Shown: positions 1 through 11,777 of the stretch, one piece after another
Layout of the letters: each line of letters begins with the position of its first letter
How positions within the stretch are numbered: position 1 is the first letter of the stretch
Assembly: GCA_032164295.1 (NCBI GenBank)
Contig: JAJHTX010000003.1
Location: 2,976,001 to 3,040,000, forward strand
Direction of reading: 5' to 3'
Length of the DNA stretch: 64,000 nt
Source: Inonotus obliquus
Taxonomy: Eukaryota > Basidiomycota > Agaricomycetes > Hymenochaetales > Hymenochaetaceae
Notes under the pieces: generated by a model
Seen by the model: only the letters and a program-made list of their open reading frames with translations
Databases searched by the model: none
Told to the model about the DNA's origin: nothing
Translations under genes and position numbers: made by a program

Positions 1-1471
1 GTGTTATGATAACTATAGTGAGGAACTGGAACGCGCTAGGTCACAGCGTCGGACAGAGAGAAGGCGGAGGCGTGCTCAAACGGAAGGAAATAAGGAGACT
101 AATTCCACTCCGAATGACCGACCCACGACCCCACCAACTATGGCACGGCCAGAGCCGCCTACTCCCCGCCGGGCAGCGAACATGGGGAACAGACTACCGA
201 ACTCACGACCTACCTCTCTTCCTCCGCCAACCGTAACAAGCACAATACGAAGAGTCATTCAAAACGCCGCGCCTACAGGGGTGACCCCAGATCTACCTGG
301 CCAGTCTCTACTCAGTCCGTCTCTTCTATCGCCTACGCTATTTGCTAGCTCCCCACAAGCTCCTACTTCTCCGGCATCGCCGATCTGGCAGGTCCTAGAT
401 GTTGCGCCACCACTCGATGTACCGGAACTGCACGACGAGCGAGTTCAGCGATATTTGCAGGAAATTATCGACCGACTCAATACAATGCAGAATCAACCTG
501 GAGCGCTGGCCTTATCACCTATGCCATCTAATGGTACGCCAGGCTCCTTCACGACTCGGCCTCTGCAAACACCGGGAAAACCACGGATACCCTCAACAGT
601 GGTCGAAGACGATCTAGACTTCACGTACGTCCTCGTTTCGCAATCAGAAGGCGAGGTAGACGCTTGCGGGTTAGGTATCTCGACGTCGACGTCCGCTCGA
701 GTAATGGGGAAGGAGAACAAAGGTACTAGCGTACTGAAGAAATCCTCCTTGCGCAAGAAAGGAGATTCCCTCGAAGGAGAACGTCGACCCCTTGCAGACC
801 GACGCGTGCAGATCGTTCTCCCTCCACCCGTGGAACGTAATCAAAGTAAACACAGACGCGTCTCCTATGACTCCTGCACAACAAACTCCGCGGCATACTC
901 AATCTCCAATGGCAGCTCATCATCTTTCAACGTCTCATCTACACCCAAGATTTCTTGGTTCGCGAACCTCTTCAAGCCTCGTTCAGGTTCTTTCAGACTT
1001 ATGTCGACGAAGGACTTAAATACGACATGCGAGGAGTGTCGAAGACTCCTCGTCACTGCAGGAGTGAACTTCGTATTAATGGATACAGAAGACCCACGTG
1101 TAACTTTCCTTCGATGCCATCTTGACGAAGTACGTGACCCAGCAGGTGTAATGGCCACGGTCAAATCAGTCAAATTCCGCGTTGAGTTACGTAAACTCAA
1201 CTCTAGGCAGTCGAATGAAACGGGGTATAGTGTGTCGGTAGAAATGATCTTGGAGAAGGGATCTGTGGGTACTTTTAGACTGGTTCATCAGAGGTTGAGG
1301 AAGGACTGGGATCTTGATGTAGTGGTCGAGCATGAGCCAGAGGGAGATTGGGATGTAAGCGGTGCGGAGTCGAGGATTTTGAATGCTTTTCATGAGGAAC
1401 CGGTTGAAGGACGAAAGCGCAGGATGACATATCCCAACACCGTGCTTGAACTGGAAGAGAACATGTACTAG
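1..1471 (+). CDS. C-terminal part of a probable KA1-type Ser/Thr kinase (5' truncated)
   Basis: The reading frame is open from the first bases of the window through the ATG at 140, so this is the 3' end of a longer gene cut by the window edge and the ATG at 140 need not be a start. No kinase catalytic domain is visible here. The first roughly 300 residues are a low-complexity Ser/Pro/Arg-rich linker. The last roughly 150 residues form a compact domain that starts near SWFANLFKPRSGSFRL and includes ECRRLLVTAGV and VKSVKFRVELRKL. This pattern (short Trp-Phe segment, a helix with an ECRRLL-like turn, alternating beta strands) resembles the fungal kinase-associated KA1 domain at the end of Hsl1/Gin4/Nim1-like bud-neck kinases, which binds membrane phospholipid. 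It could instead be another KIN/MARK-type kinase. The kinase assignment is inference from the tail domain only. Confidence 0.5.
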   Translation, partial: CYDNYSEELERARSQRRTERRRRRAQTEGNKETNSTPNDRPTTPPTMARPEPPTPRRAANMGNRLPNSRPTSLPPPTVTSTIRRVIQNAAPTGVTPDLPGQSLLSPSLLSPTLFASSPQAPTSPASPIWQVLDVAPPLDVPELHDERVQRYLQEIIDRLNTMQNQPGALALSPMPSNGTPGSFTTRPLQTPGKPRIPSTVVEDDLDFTYVLVSQSEGEVDACGLGISTSTSARVMGKENKGTSVLKKSSLRKKGDSLEGERRPLADRRVQIVLPPPVERNQSKHRRVSYDSCTTNSAAYSISNGSSSSFNVSSTPKISWFANLFKPRSGSFRLMSTKDLNTTCEECRRLLVTAGVNFVLMDTEDPRVTFLRCHLDEVRDPAGVMATVKSVKFRVELRKLNSRQSNETGYSVSVEMILEKGSVGTFRLVHQRLRKDWDLDVVVEHEPEGDWDVSGAESRILNAFHEEPVEGRKRRMTYPNTVLELEENMY

Positions 1472-1791
1472 TCTGCTATACTATAATTGATACACTATAC
1501 CTGTACCTGTATTATACATTATCGTTAATGAGAACAGTCAATTTTTCACTCCATTCCTCCCTGCATCTAGTCAACTCAACTGGGAGCAAATGCAACCAAT
1601 CGCTATCCGTTTTTCTGTGCCGGCACACAGTGCATTTCACTTCGTAAAAGCCGAAGTTTGAATGGGACGGAGGACAGCGTCAATATAAGCTTTGCAGCAA
1701 CAGAGTCATGTTAGTATTGTCTATTCTTCAATTCACCAAAAGCACCGCGAGTCCTACACAACTACAATAATCCTAGCTAGGGTGGGCCGGC
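1472..1791. other. Convergent intergenic spacer
   Basis: This 320-bp spacer separates two genes that end toward each other (the kinase tail on + and AP-1 gamma on -). It probably holds both 3' UTRs. I see no coding potential, repeat or RNA gene in it. Confidence 0.6.
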
Positions 1792-4700
1792 TCATAATGT
1801 ACCACTCGTCAAGCCAGGAGGGAACCCAGAGAAATCCACTTGGTCTTCTGAGACTACAAGCCCGCCAATTGTATACGATACCCGTAACCTCAACCGTATG
1901 TTGCTCTGATAGCACGGAAGTCATTAGCCGTCATGTAGTGTGAAAAAGCCATCTGATGGTTACTTACTCCTACAGGCGCGACAACACGCATTAGTTGCGT
2001 CTCTATCGCTTCTGGGTTAACAGTTGTATTCGACATATGCTGCATTTGTAGTTGTTGCGTCTATCCATCATCGTTAGTTATCCATCGGCGAGACATGGGT
2101 TATTCACTCCTCTCACCTTCGGAACAGCAGCCTTGAAGCTGATCCCAGTCGCCGGTAAACTTCCCGCCACCTGGAACCGAGCCTGAATATTTACAACTCC
2201 GGGCCTCTGCGGCGAAACTTGAGGAGTTAGTGTTATCTTCAGCCCATTCCTTTCATACGCTGTGTAGCTTTGCAACCGTGGTGCTGCCGGCGGCGCATAA
2301 GGCTGAGGCGCAGGCGGTGTCTGAGCGACCGGTCCGAATAGCAAATCCGCTCCCAGGGATGCTGGTGCAGCTGCAGAGGCTGGTGCCGGAGAATGAGCAG
2401 GCGCAGGTGATGAAGTTGCTGGTGATGAGTCAAATAGACCGAGAATATCATTGACGGAGCTTTTCTGCGTCTGTTTAGGAGGCGGCGAAGTGCTTAATTG
2501 GGATGGCGCCGGTGCTGACGGTCCAGAGCCGAATATCTCTGCGAGAAGGTCTTGACTGTTTTGTACGACGGGAGTTTGGACGTTGACTGCTGGGCTCGTG
2601 TTGGTGTCGTCTCCGAGCAAATCAACCTAGTTGCCTTGTTAGATGATGATGCATGATAAGACTGTTCGTCAGCGTACCTCCTTGGATGCGGTTGAACCAA
2701 CGGGTTTATTCTCGACAACTGTAAATATATGATCGTAAATATATGATCAACACACCGCGGATGTCGGTGCAGAATCGCGGGACGTACCAACGCCCATCAC
2801 TGTCGCCTTTATCTCTGGTGGAGGCATCCTTTCCAACACACCAATCTTGATCTCACCCAATTGCAACAAATTCTCAAACTCAACCGCGCGTTGCTGGATC
2901 TCCAACTCGGGACTGGTCGCATAAGAGTCCAGTAATTGAGAAATACGCTGTTGCTGCGTAGCACTCGTCGTCGGTCTGCCACACATCTTCGTCATTGCAG
3001 TCAAGATGAACTGACGAATCAGGTAATTCGCATAAGGCGAGTCTAGTACCGAAACAAGCAAGTCCACTATCTCAGTGTCCGAAACCTTTCCGTTACCATT
3101 AGTAATGCTTCTGTGATATACTATGCCATCTTACCTGCCGAGGTTGCTCCTCCTCTACGATGCCCCCTTCCAGGAGAATCTCACTGTATTCTCCGATCAC
3201 CCATACTGCTGCTAGGGTCAACGATTCCTGTGATATATCCGCTTGAAGAGCAGTGAAGAGCTTAGACGCTGTGTATGCCTGTAATTCGGGTGTATGTGCG
3301 ACCAAACGGATGAACGACGAGAGGATCTCCTCCCTGACGTGATTGCCAGCCTATAATGCAAAAATAACATGTAAATAGTGAGAAATATGCAGAGATACAG
3401 TGGCACACTCACGAGCTTCAGAACTCTAAGGAACGTATCGATATGCCACCTCTTGTTCGGTGCGAATCGCTCAGCAGCTAAACTTATCTGAGTGGTCATT
3501 CCGAGCTTGAACTCTGTATCCGCAACTTCCAAGAAGGCAAGCAGCTCGCGAATCAATATGCGGACATTCTGCTCATTTATCAGTGCGTATGAGAGCTCAA
3601 GTGCCCTTCGTCGTATGGATATGTCGCCGTCTCTCAGGCAATCGAGGATGATGTTCCGATGTCGCTGAACGGCGTTCGTGTCCATACCTACTACTTTGTT
3701 TAGGGTATTCAGGGCAACGTATCTGCATGTATGATAATATTAGAGATTGATGAGAAGCCTATTTCGGAACACCCACCGGATATTATTGTCACGATTGCTC
3801 AGAAACTTCCCTAGAATATTGATGGCCATAACACGAAGACCACTGTCCGCTTCGATTTCCAACACGGTGAGGACGGTTTCATATAGAATTGAATTCCCAA
3901 CATTTTTCGTGGAATCGGTGTTCGTCGCAACCTGAGTTCTAGTTCAGTCTCTATTTGCAAGTGTTGACCTGTGAAACAAACCTGCGCCAGAATATCGTTC
4001 ATTGTTTCGCTCGCTTGTTGATCACCTTTGCCAAGTAGTCTTAAGAGTCGAAGGATTTTCACTTGAAGGAATGGATCTGTGATGCCGGAGACGTCATGTT
4101 CCGGGCTATAGCCAGTGGTGACCAATGTCTTCAGGTAGCGGACCAGAGCGGGAACAGCCTGCAAACAAACAATACACCTCTTCAATCAGCTGACCAGATG
4201 GACGAGAATACGAATTTCATACACTGCGGAACTCGTTCAAACAGTTCGGGTCTAATTGCACCATCTCCGAAATGAGAGTTGTAGCAGCGAGAAGGTTTCC
4301 ATGATTGCGGTCGGTCAAGAGGTTCTTTGCTCTTGTTATAAAGTGATCCATGAGATCCGGCACTTTCTTCACCACACGGAGGGCGCAAAGTGCGGCCTGA
4401 AATAGAAATTTGAGGCTGATGCGGAGAAATGTCTTGAGTAGAGTTTCTCACCTTTTTCCGAATGTAACTGTTACTAGATCCTAATAGCTTTTCTATTTCA
4501 TTGGCGAGATCTCGAGACATTTCCTCGGACGAGATGTTCGCAAAAGTACATAGCGCCAGACCGACAGCGTACATGTTAGAATGATTCATATCACTTGAGA
4601 AGAGTGTTAATTCATCTGGTTACGCGGAAAAACGTGGACGCTCACTTCTTCAGCGAGTTTGTTACAAGGGTCAGCACTTCTTGGTTTTCATCCAACAACA

Positions 4701-5071
4701 ACATGATTCCCAGATATCCCAAACGTTTGTCCGAAAACCTTGGACTTGCAACAAGCTTCAAACATTCGATTTGGCCAAAGTGTGCAGGGTAGCCCAACAT
4801 GTGGATGTACAACAACTTCGCGACATTGTTGTGACGAGCGTACGAGTCCTCTTCCTTGAAAGATGTTCGTATAGCAGCTGACTCCTTCTGTATGAGGGCC
4901 CTCTCATCGGCGAGAGTCTTGCAGCATCACAAATCAGCACAATTGAGACGATCATACACAGAATTTATACCTTGCACGCTCGAATTGCCTTGATGAGAGC
5001 TGAAAAGCATCTCCATAAGCGGCACCAGGACAATTGAAAGACAACATACCCTTGAGGTTATGATATGGCAT
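1792..5071 (-). CDS. APL4: AP-1 adaptor complex subunit gamma (gamma-adaptin)
   Basis: Large subunit of the clathrin adaptor AP-1, which sorts cargo at the trans-Golgi network and endosomes. The gene has many short introns. Exon 1 is only 21 nt (M-P-Y-H-N-L-K), followed by [10 protein letters not shown] and then [20 protein letters not shown], the classic gamma/alpha-adaptin N-terminus. The trunk motifs [20 protein letters not shown] and [20 protein letters not shown] are clear. A Pro/Ala/Ser-rich hinge near 2300-2600 holds [11 protein letters not shown] and VNDILGLFD, possible clathrin- or ear-binding sites. The C-terminal ear begins at [17 protein letters not shown] and ends in [15 protein letters not shown] after two further introns, giving a stop at 1792. 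The hinge and ear argue for gamma rather than another large adaptin. It is divergent from BUD6 across 171 bp. The exact position of some middle introns was not worked out. Confidence 0.93.
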
Positions 5072-5242
5072 TTTGTTTTATATATAGTGGCCCAAGCACT
5101 TTGGCCGTCGTTGTTGTGCAATATGCAATGGATGATCTTCACTCGAATTGTACGCGACGCGGTGAAGGGGGTCAGTTGCCGAATCAGGTAAGCTGTATAC
5201 ATTCTCGCAGTTACACCACACCGGCCTCTGTCGTCTTCAACC

Positions 5243-8200
5243 ATGGACGGTCTAGTTGCAATGTCCTCTTCCCAAGCTTCATCATCCTCGCAGCAGTATA
5301 CGCTGGCACATCCATCAAGACGCGAGAATCAGTCCATTTCATCTACGCATTCAAGAGGCAGTGAACGAGACAGAGACAGAAACACCAGGTCTAATGCCAT
5401 CGTCAGTTAATGTTTTACCGCGAACTCAATCGTCTATAGCTCTGATTCACATAATGTCTCTCTTTTAGCGTCCAGTAGAGTCTGCTGTAACGCGTCTACT
5501 GGTCTCCATCAAGCAATTGCTTGAAGCTCTCACGTTATGGAGTACTAGCAAGGTGTCAGAATCAGGTGTTAGCGACGTCTATGTACGCCTGGGGAATGAC
5601 TTCAATACAGCAGTTAGGGCATTCACCACATTTCAGATCGACATGAGGTTTGCTATCACAACTTAACTCACGCAACTCTATCTGATTTGTTTTTGTAAGT
5701 GACCTCTTATCGGTACCCGAAGAGCTTCGGGAGGTCTTGGAGCAGTGTTTGTCCGAGGAAGCCACACCATCGAATCTCGAGGTCTATTTACCTACAGTAC
5801 GGTCGATAATCACAAAGCTCCTGCATGGACTTCGAACTAAGCAGTCTACCTATCGGCAACTTATCGCCGGAGAAACACCGCGGTCTGATCGTGAGGTACG
5901 GGCATCACGATCGTCAAGAGCGGACAGTACAAGCTCTGCGGGCGGCTCTTCGCGATCGCACAGGTCGATGGTTGCTGGAGAAAACGGGTCGGTCCGTGGA
6001 TCAACCATGGAGAGGCGCGTAGTTTCGTCTTCTCGAAAGCGAGAGCCGAGTACGCAACTTCCTCCGCCGCCACCCGAGATAGATGAAAGCTATTTTACAG
6101 GTGGCTTCGGTCGACCTAAAACACCAGCGGCCGAAAAGGAGCGTGATCAAAGCAATCGACGTGAGTCCACTCGCTCCAACGGGGCTCCCAGCTCTCGTCC
6201 TCCCACGGAGTACCGGGAATCTGGACGGGCTCGAAGCATTACTCCAAGTTCTCCATTCGGTAACGAAGAGTCTGGAGATACCACTATCACGATGTCCCCG
6301 AAGCAGCAACCTCCGATTCCTGAAACGCCACCAGTCCCTTCCAATGTAGTGAGATACTCCCTGACAGATGCTCCCGTCCCTGTTCCTGCTGTCGTGGTCG
6401 ACGAAGCTTCGCCCCAGCCTTCTTCCGAGAACATTCAGTCCATGACCGATGGCCAGCAGAACCTGTCGACGCCTCCGGAAACCCCTCAGTTTGACGCGAG
6501 CCAAGCGCCTGTTATTGAAAGTTCCCTTGCTGCACTGAAGAAGAGTGATGCTTTAGAGCGACGTGCATCAAAGCGTTTCTCTACATACAACATTTCTAAG
6601 ATGACCGGTGCAGCGACGAAAGATCGTTCAGGATCAGGCCGTACCGTAAACAGACGCTCAATGGCTGCTGATTCAAACCTTACTCCAGGAGAATTAAACG
6701 TTCTGACAGAAGAAGACGAACCACCAGAAACTAGTCAGACTCCGCCGGGTAGGGAGAGAATAGTTCGTACGCCGACCCCGATCCAGGAAGAAGTACCGCC
6801 CGTACCACCCGTGCCTGACTCTGCCATCTCGTCGGGTCTTGTTCCTCCAAAGCCTACATCAAAGAATAGCCCTGAGACTAGAGAAAGGCGGCGTTTATCC
6901 ACGAAATCCGATGGAACGCTCGAAGGAGCCAGGAGCCCTTCCTCCGATACGCTCACGGTCTTCTTGCAGCTCGGCCGCGAAGTCAAGAAGGTCAAGATTG
7001 AAAGAGGACTGCCCTTCTCTTCATTAAGAGTACTGTTTGTTGACAAGTTTTCGTACAATCCAGGGCAAGATAACTTCCCCGAGATTTACATTCGGGATCC
7101 TGCTAGTGGTGTCATGTACGAGTTGGAGGATGTCGAAGAAGTTAAGGACAAATGTCTTCTATCATTGAATATTGATCGTAGGTGTTCTTTGTCATTTTAT
7201 ATTTGGGGTTTACACTAATTGTCTATCCCAGCTTTGGACCAAATAAAGCAACATATCGATCAACAAATGTCGTCCTTGACTCAGGAATTAAAGGACCTGC
7301 GTAATACTGTGGGCTCATCGAAGCGACTATCCCAGTTGCCGCCACCGCCTATCGTGACGCACGCTTTTACGGACAATGAACTGCAAATGCCGCGACCATC
7401 GGACAGGCAATTTCAAAGTGTCGCCAGGCGCCTTTCACGACTGGTCGGACACGGTGGGGAGCCTTCCTCACCAGCGCTAAATGGAATGATTCCACAAACA
7501 ACTGGTGGCACACTCCAACCTCAGTTTACTGGAGGATCGGTACTGTCGGAAGCTTCGGGCCGAATAGTCAGCGACTTGAAGACACAATTCGACGAAGTAC
7601 AGAACCTCCGGCGTGATCTAGGCGTTATGCGGCAATTATACACGGACTTCATATCACAGACCAAGGAGAGTATTGGGAATCTACGCTCGCAGACACAAAC
7701 GGTCCGACAACTGGCTAACTCAAAAGTCGGTGGTGCACGGGCGTACATCGATGCCGGGAAGACGAGTCTAGATTCCCGGACGCAGAACGCTCTTACTCGC
7801 GTCGAGGAACTACAGGATACAGTTGAGAACCTGAAGGAAGATGTACTGAAGCGGTTCGTCAGCCCACGATCACATGTCGTCAAGACTGTTGCGAAGGACA
7901 TTGCGGAAGTTGCTTCTGAGTTGGATTCACTCAAGGAGTACATCGGAACGGTCAAACCAATGTGGAAGAAAACATGGGAGGAAGAGCTGCAGAATATCGT
8001 GGAGGAGCAACAATTCCTCTCGCACCAGGAGGAGTTCCTTCAGGATCTTCTGGACGACCACAAAGCACTCGTAGAAGTATATGGGCATGTTGAGAAAATC
8101 ATCTCTCTTCGTGGGTCTGGCGCAGGTCGTTCACGAAGTTTCAAACCTCCTGCAGTGGACGAAGGCCATGGAGGTCTCACCACGGTCATGATGGAAATTC

Positions 8201-8508
8201 GCTCTGCCGCAGTCGACCCGGAACGTCGAATGAAGGCTATAGAAGCAAGCCAAAAGTCTCGCGAGCGTGAAAAGGCTGAAAAAGACGATGAATTTGAGTC
8301 GGAGTTGAGGAGCTTCGTTGCAGGAAAAAAATTGAAGTTGACTGGAGGCGCGGAAGAGGCGGAGCGGATGCGGCAAAAGAAGAATGAGCTGGCTTTGAAG
8401 GCGATGTTTAATGGTAGTCAATCAAATGTTTCTGGTGCCACCACGCCTACCTCGGCGGGTTTCCCTGATTCTTCGAGTATGGATATTACGAAGAGTCCTA
8501 CAAATTAA
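5243..8508 (+). CDS. BUD6: Bud6/Aip3 actin-interacting polarity factor
   Basis: Formin nucleation-promoting factor of the polarisome, acting at sites of polarised growth and on actin cables. Exon 1 starts at ATG 5243 (M-D-G-L-V-A-M-S). After an intron comes RPVESAVTRLLVSIKQLLEA, the conserved N-terminal Bud6 segment. After another intron comes DLLSVPEELREVLEQCLSEE. A long Ser/Pro/Arg-rich disordered region follows. Then comes the AIP3 core: TVFLQLGREVKKVKIERGLP, DKFSYNPGQDNFPEIYIRDP and SGVMYELEDVEEVKDKCLLS. A 50-nt intron near 7180 joins this to the C-terminal coiled coil (LDQIKQHIDQQM, then long heptad-rich helices to about 8300). The coiled-coil core is the known formin/actin-binding part of the family. 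The stop is TAA at 8506-8508. The family assignment is firm; the exact N-terminal start is inferred from the conserved segment. Confidence 0.9.
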
Positions 8509-8804
8509 TATTCTTGTCTTTTCTGCCCACTTAATACTTGCAACTTTCTTGTTCCACTGTTTGATTGTTTATGATTGATCTTGTTGTGACGTAGATTTTC
8601 TTCCTTTGGACTTTTGTTTAACAGTTTCCTTTCTGTGCTCTGAATGTCCCTATATTTGTGGCCTTGCGAAAAACAGACAATGCAAACTTGCATGTAAGTC
8701 GTATGGTGTGTATCATCTAGTGTGAATTCCACAACACAAATGACAAACACAAATGACAACACACGTAATTCCAAACCGACCCTGCATTCTCTCATTCCAC
8801 CCAT

Positions 8805-11562
8805 CTACTTCCTCTTCTTCTGATTCTCGTTATGCTTTCTCATCCTCTTCTGCTTCTCCATCAAACTCGCCTTCTTCTTCCCTCTAACCTCCTTACTGGC
8901 CATAATCATCATAAGAGGTTTATTCCTCTTCTTCTCGCGATTCGTAGTACTACTTGGATTGTCTTTGCGTTTCTTCCCCTTGGAGGAACCGAATTTTTCG
9001 CGACCTTCGCGGCCTTGTTGGATTGAGGCTAGGCGGTCTGAGTAGCTGGATTTGGGCTTTTTGCGAGGACCGAGGATTGTAGATTCGGAGAGGATTGGTG
9101 GGTCGTCGGAGGAGTGTGGGTGCGTGGCGTCTGTGGTTGAGGAGTGCTTGCGCTTTTTGGAGGTGCCAGTGTTGGTGGAGGATTTAGAACGGAGGTCATT
9201 GAGGAGGGCGAAGTCCGCTGGTGTTAGGATCTGGTTTGAGGTTAGTATGTATACCCAGAAAGTTTGTTTCGAGAGGATAAATACCTTGGTTGCAGCGATG
9301 CTTTGTGATAGATCGGCTGGGACTATATTACTTGTCTCAACCTCGTTCTCAGCCTGATCCTTGTCTTCTACTTCGTCATCGTCACTTTCCTCGTCATCAT
9401 TTACTTCCTTTTTCTGCGACTTGTTCTTCTTCGGAGGCCCTTTTTCGTCTTCACTATCACTTATCTCCAAATCATGTTCTGAGTCCGAGGACACGTCGAT
9501 CCATCCATCTGGGGAAGATGAACTATCGGAATCTGAGGCGACTTCCCAGCCTGCCCAATCGTCTCCATTATCCTCCTCGTCACTAGCGTCGGATCCATCG
9601 GCATCGGCTTCTTTTGTTCTACGTATGTGTTCTTCGAGGAGCTAGGAAAATAAATACGTGTATCATGAATAAGAGGATAGAACTTGTAAAGAAGTACTTA
9701 CATCTAATCCCTCAATGACGCCACCATTGGGACGAGCTTCCTGACCGAAAGCTATGGGCTGAATAGCCGTTCCCTTCATACTCGCTTCTTTACCCTAGAT
9801 AACAGAAAAATAAGACGCGGGGAGTATCCCAATATTAACCTTACGAACCCTCTCCCTGCGCTTCAACATAGAGGGCATCTCCTGCCTATACAAATGCAAC
9901 AATCCACGAGCAGCAGCCATGACACCCTTATCCTTACTCTTCTTATACTCCACAAGATCTCCTAGTAGGTCTTCTTCCATTGCTAACGGCTGGCGAGCGC
10001 ATACCTCTCGAATAGCGTTCAACCCAGCAGCAACAACCTCACTTCCAACACCCGGATGCACAAACTCATGAGCGATCTTCCTGAGCACCGGTGTAAGCAC
10101 GTCGGGCGGTGTAAGTGCATGAACAGAAGTTGCGAGAGAAGCGAGAATCGTTGGGATACGTAGTTGTGAAGCAGTGAGGTATTTGAGGAGGTATGTGTAA
10201 AAGGAGAGAACGCAGAGTTTATGTGTACCCATTGCACGACACATTACTTGCATGATTAGGATTTTGTGATCAAGAGTGAAACGTTTGTCGAAACGCGATA
10301 GCATGTCAAAGAGTTTCTCGGCGAATGTTTGGGGGTCTTGTAGGAGTTGCAGAGCGACATGATTTGCTTTCAGCGGTTCGGACTTCTTTGACTTTGCTTT
10401 CTAGAGGGTTCAATCACGGTGTACCATCAGCGCGCATGTGCAGTCGGATTGAAACCAGACGAACCTTTTTCGCCGTCTTGATGTCCTTTGCAAGTCTCTT
10501 ATCTCCGCTTCTTGTCTTCTTGTTGATAGTTCTCCTATGCTGAAGGGTTTTGATATCCGGACCCTAAAATGAACAAATTAAAGACTAGAGACATTGAACA
10601 ATGATGAGAGTCGCTTTACATCATCGTCTTCGTCACTAGAATCCTCCTCGTCCTCCTCATCAAGGAAGAAATGAAGTGCTGCACCTTGAACTTTCGTTAT
10701 TGGGTGGAAACATCCTAACGATATAATCGCTACGGATTTGGCGTCGTTCCTATCAACCTCATTCAGTAGTTTTTCAAGCGTACTATGAAACGACGAAACG
10801 AACCAGATCCCCTTCTTCCACAAGTCTTTTGTCAGGAATACTGCCCATAATGCCTCGTCACCAGAATGATGTGAAACGTCTCCAGTTCGCATAGGTTTCT
10901 TTCCTTTGTCAAATACGAATTCCATGTCTGAACCCTGTTCGACCATGCGGAACAGCATTGCCTGAACTGCTCGGTTGAGTTTCAGATTGATTCGCTGTAT
11001 GTTCGCACTGCGGATCTCTTGCAGAATGTTCTTGCGTATGAACGAGCGCAGTGACGATGACGACGTCCGAGGTAGAAGAGGAAATAGTGTTTTGAGGAGA
11101 CTGAGCAAACTTCAGCCAGCTTTTAAGTGAAGAACATAGTAAAGCTCACTCGACGGGAGTAAGAACTCCTTTCTTGCGTAGAATTATAAGATTTGAAATC
11201 AAGCTCTTCTTCATGTCTGCGTTCAGTTCGCCATAATAGTTCAGAAGCAAACCAGAGAGTTCTGTAGGAAAGTTCGCGGTCTCCTTCGGATAACATGGTG
11301 AGACCTGAGGATATGGAACTGTAAGAAAAGAGCAGTCGATGTAATATTATTCGAGTACCTGGGAAATGAAAGTAACCATCTCTCTGAACTCTTCTGATTG
11401 CTCAACCGGGTTCGCCTGAAAGATGCTCAGAATACTCTTGTAATGGTTCCATTGTTGCAGGAACTCCTCCTTGTAAGCTACTGGATCTCTCTTGATGAGA
11501 TTTTGGAGTTGAGGTAAATTTGACGATAACAATGCGCCCCTGCCCGAGTGCGAGCGAACCAT
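8805..11562 (-). CDS. SDA1: SDA1 family protein (60S ribosome biogenesis / actin organisation)
   Basis: Essential nuclear protein required for 60S pre-ribosome maturation and export and for actin organisation and G1 passage in yeast. The N-terminus ([20 protein letters not shown], then [14 protein letters not shown]) is the family signature. After an intron the protein runs through [20 protein letters not shown] and then HEAT-like helices. An acidic stretch ([16 protein letters not shown]) lies near 10630. The C-terminal half has a second acidic tract ([11 protein letters not shown]), the [14 protein letters not shown] segment, [20 protein letters not shown] and a very Lys-rich end ([20 protein letters not shown]), which is typical of SDA1. 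Several short introns interrupt it. It is divergent from the CBS-like gene across 215 bp. Expected localisation is the nucleolus. Confidence 0.92.
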
Positions 11563-11777
11563 GTTTGGCAGAATGGTAGAATGGTATGAATGAAATCGCT
11601 GCCGCCCAATTTTTGTGTTTTGTGCACGTGATCTGAACGCGCCAAGTTAGGTCCGGCACTGCGGCAGCCGGGTCTGGTCCACCCGATTTGTATGGTATTT
11701 AACATGCCCTCCCTCTCCCATAAGCTTGCCCTTCAGCTTGACTCGCTCTCTTCCACCACCGTAACTTAACAACGAAC

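Noticed and set aside
6001..6504. 167-codon open frame antisense to BUD6
   Set aside because: Arg/Leu-rich shadow of the Ser/Pro-rich BUD6 linker.
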